This document shows positions 62,058-64,000 of a stretch of DNA of 64,000 nucleotides, piece after piece. Under the pieces are notes generated by a model that was not told where the DNA came from, searched no databases, and saw only the letters and a program-made list of their open reading frames with translations. A program made the position numbers and the translations under genes. The stretch comes from Actinomadura sp. 6K520. Lineage in GTDB: Bacteria > Actinomycetota > Actinomycetes > Streptosporangiales > Streptosporangiaceae. The stretch's first letter is position 1, and each line of letters opens with the position of its first letter. The stretch spans positions 1 to 64,000 of the forward strand of contig NZ_SMLC01000009.1 in the NCBI RefSeq assembly GCF_004349245.1, written 5' to 3'.

Positions 62058-63292
62058 CACGCCGCCCTCGGGAAGGCGGTGAGCGGGAGCGGGACGGGTT
62101 CGACGTCCGGCGGGCGGTCCCGGTCGCGCAGCCGCAGCAGCCGGTACATCTCCCCGCGGATGAGGTGGGCCGCCTCGCCCGGCCGGGAGCTGATGGCGTC
62201 CCGCATCGCGGCATGGACCCGTCCGGGGAAGGCGTGCGCCGCCTCCTCCAGTTGCGGGGCCAGCGGCCGGTCCCAGTCGACACGCGGCGCGAACGCGCCG
62301 AGCCCGGCGACATGGCTCCCGGGCGCCACGGCGTCCTCCGGGAAGGTGCCGAGCAGCACCGGCACCCCGATCGCGGCGCCGTAGCATGTCACCGACCCGT
62401 GGTCGCCCAGCAGCACGTCGGCGGCGACCAGGCCGGCCCGCCAGCCCTCCTCCGGAGGGAACAGCCGGACACCGAGCCGACGGCATTCCGCGTTCCAGGC
62501 CAGCACCTGGCGCTTTCCGTGGAAGGACCACACGTTCGGGTGCAGCGCGGCGACTATCTGGTACCTGTCGCGCGATAGCGCGGACGCGACCCTCAGCAGC
62601 AGGTCGGGATAGCGGCCGAGCAACGAGTCCTCGTTCCAGGTGGAGCTGACGAACACGAGCCGCCTGCCGGGCCGCACACCGAGCTCGCGGCGGTAGAAGT
62701 TCCGATACGGCAGGCTCGCGACCAGCCGGTCCAGGCACGGGTCGCCGCCGGCGAAGGCCACCGGGCGCGCCTCCGGGCACTCGCGTCTGAGCATCTCCAG
62801 ATGCCGGTCGTGCGCCAGGACGATCGACGACGGCACGACCCGCCCGCCGACGACGAGCCGCTCCCTGATCAGGCCGCTCACCGGACGCGCGGCCGTCGGC
62901 CCGGAGCCGCCGTACCGAGGGAGGAGTTTGCCGGGACCGATGCCGTGCGACACGGTCATGACCGGTCCGTGCAGCTTCTCCAGCATTCCGTGCCCCGCCG
63001 CCACGACGAGGTCCCACCTGGTGCTGATCGCCTGCCGCCAGGGCAGCACCAGCCCGCCGAGGTCCCGCAGATGCGCGTCCAGGCCGCCGGTGTTGGCCGA
63101 CGCCGGCGCGGCCGTGTACGCGACCGCGACCCGCAGGTCCGTCTCCAGCAGCGGCATCACGTCGGCGAGCCGGGTCGCCGCCGTCACGTGGTGCGCGACG
63201 GCGAGGACCGCCCGCCGCGCCCGCACCGTCGAGCCCTTCAGGGCGTCCAGGCCGAACGGGCCCGGCACCCACGCGTCCACCGCAGCGTCCAT
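62057..63292 (-). CDS. GT-B-like glycosyl/glycerophosphotransferase homologue
   Basis: This 411-residue protein has a two-domain GT-B-like pattern: VSHGIGPGKLLPRYGG, a segment FVSSTWNEDSLL, IVAALHPNVWSFHG and ADVLLGDHGSVTCYGAAIGVPVLL. This recalls TagF-like CDP-glycerol glycerophosphotransferases (HPN and D-x-G-S-x-x-x-E-x) and UDP-GlcNAc epimerase-like enzymes. Wall-polymer synthesis is possible but not shown. It is a paralogue of the next gene and coupled to the hypothetical gene. Confidence 0.55.
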   Translation of the reverse strand: MDAAVDAWVPGPFGLDALKGSTVRARRAVLAVAHHVTAATRLADVMPLLETDLRVAVAYTAAPASANTGGLDAHLRDLGGLVLPWRQAISTRWDLVVAAGHGMLEKLHGPVMTVSHGIGPGKLLPRYGGSGPTAARPVSGLIRERLVVGGRVVPSSIVLAHDRHLEMLRRECPEARPVAFAGGDPCLDRLVASLPYRNFYRRELGVRPGRRLVFVSSTWNEDSLLGRYPDLLLRVASALSRDRYQIVAALHPNVWSFHGKRQVLAWNAECRRLGVRLFPPEEGWRAGLVAADVLLGDHGSVTCYGAAIGVPVLLGTFPEDAVAPGSHVAGLGAFAPRVDWDRPLAPQLEEAAHAFPGRVHAAMRDAISSRPGEAAHLIRGEMYRLLRLRDRDRPPDVEPVPLPLTAFPRAA

Positions 63293-63293
63293 C

Positions 63294-64000
63294 TCAGCCT
63301 CCCTGGGGGACGGCGCAGAGCGGCTCCCCGTCCCGGCAGCCGATGCGGAAGGGCGGCGAGACCGGGTCCGCCACCGGGATCGTGGCGGGCTGCGGCAGCC
63401 GCAGCAGCCCGTACATCAGGCTGCGCATGTTGCGGTCGAACCGCCCGGGCTCGGACGTGATCCGCTCGACGACCGGCCGGACCCGCTCCGGCCGCCACCG
63501 CGCCGCCGCCTCGGCCAGCTGGGAGCGGACGGGCCGGTGCGCCGCGAGCCGGACGGCGCAGAGGCGCAGCGCGTCTCCGGCCGGAGGGCCGGTGACGAGC
63601 ACCGGGGCCCCGGTGAGCGTCCCTAACCTCGTCACCGGGCCCGGGGGCCCGAGGATCCAGTCCGCGGCGACGAGGGCGGCGCGCCAGTCCGCTTCGGGCG
63701 GCATGAGTCCCAGGCCGTCCCGCAGCAAGCCGGCGAGGCCCGGCCCACCCGGGCAGCGGTCCGCGCCCGGCTCGGGAAGGGCGAGAACCTGGTACAGGTC
63801 GGGCGGCAGTTCGGCCAGCAGGCGCCGCACGACGTCCAGCGACCGGCAGCGGGTGCACGGGCCGGTTCCGGCCGCGGGCAGGGCCACCGCAACGAGCCCG
63901 CGCCCGGCAACGCCCAGTGCGCGCCTGTAGAAGTCGCGCAGCGGCAGGCTCGCGACCAAGCGGTCGTGGTCGGAGTCGCCGACCACGACCGCCCCGCCGG
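63294..64000 (-). CDS. Partial paralogue of the transferase-like protein, cut by window edge
   Basis: The reading frame continues past base 64000 and lacks its 5' end. DRLVASLPLRDFYRRALGV matches DRLVASLPYRNFYRRELGV of the neighbour almost exactly. It keeps ADWILGPPGPVTRLGTLTGAPVLV but lacks the HPNVWSFHG segment, so it may be specialised or degenerate. Confidence 0.6.
   Translation of the reverse strand, partial: GGAVVVGDSDHDRLVASLPLRDFYRRALGVAGRGLVAVALPAAGTGPCTRCRSLDVVRRLLAELPPDLYQVLALPEPGADRCPGGPGLAGLLRDGLGLMPPEADWRAALVAADWILGPPGPVTRLGTLTGAPVLVTGPPAGDALRLCAVRLAAHRPVRSQLAEAAARWRPERVRPVVERITSEPGRFDRNMRSLMYGLLRLPQPATIPVADPVSPPFRIGCRDGEPLCAVPQGG

Overview
The window is high-GC actinomycete chromosome with dense genes, GC-rich third codon positions and frequent GTG/TTG starts. 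A conservon (CvnABCD) cluster, two DUF574-type methyltransferases, an AfsR/SARP-type regulator with a TTA codon, TerD proteins and secreted xylanolytic enzymes fit a filamentous, soil-type actinobacterium. Actinomadura or a relative is my best guess, from gene content only.

Region 1 (1-10 kb) is core-like. It holds a MocR regulator divergent from an FMN-binding PPOX protein, oligoribonuclease, tRNA-His, a 1.5-kb block (HxlR regulator plus PPOX protein) bounded by a degenerate copy of the tRNA-His 3' half, an atypical response regulator, tRNA-Lys, a DM13/response regulator/histidine kinase operon, and a convergent class D beta-lactamase/MFS operon behind a 25-bp palindrome.

Region 2 (10-21 kb) holds a conservon followed by a GAF protein, an acyl-CoA dehydrogenase-like gene with a possible 33-codon ORF in front, a secreted fungalysin, an SMP-30 family hydrolase and a TetR regulator.

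Region 3 (21.3-28.15 kb) is the most interesting part, a putative graspetide (ATP-grasp RiPP) gene cluster. An AfsR-like SARP regulator with an in-frame TTA codon is followed by three 11-bp direct repeats and a likely leaderless promoter. Then come two related but divergent precursor peptides, an MvdD/TgmB-like ATP-grasp ligase, a MauE-like membrane protein, a membrane-anchored CxxC redoxin and an ABC exporter. The second precursor has three cysteines in its C-terminal core, which may explain the redox pair.

Region 4 (28-36 kb) holds an SDR oxidoreductase, a GAF/PucR regulator and a complete Liv-type ABC importer. The SDR promoter and the SMP-30 promoter share the same architecture (TTGACA, 17 nt, TGACTATGCGCTTA), so the graspetide cluster appears to sit inside an older regulon.

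Region 5 (36-57 kb) holds a secreted esterase-like hydrolase, two TerD proteins, and plant-polysaccharide enzymes (GH43-AbfB, GH5, GH115, GH10-CBM2) with LacI-like and CGAAA-N2-TTTCG operators. Interspersed are an NmrA-like reductase, methyltransferases, a TetR regulator with a perfect double operator, a fused aminodeoxychorismate synthase, a nitroreductase and a GH15 enzyme.

Region 6 (56.7-64 kb) holds a CPA1 antiporter, a DUF5954-like protein, a STAND NTPase with TPRs, and three opposing genes including two tandem paralogues resembling glycosyl/glycerophosphotransferases, the last cut by the window edge.
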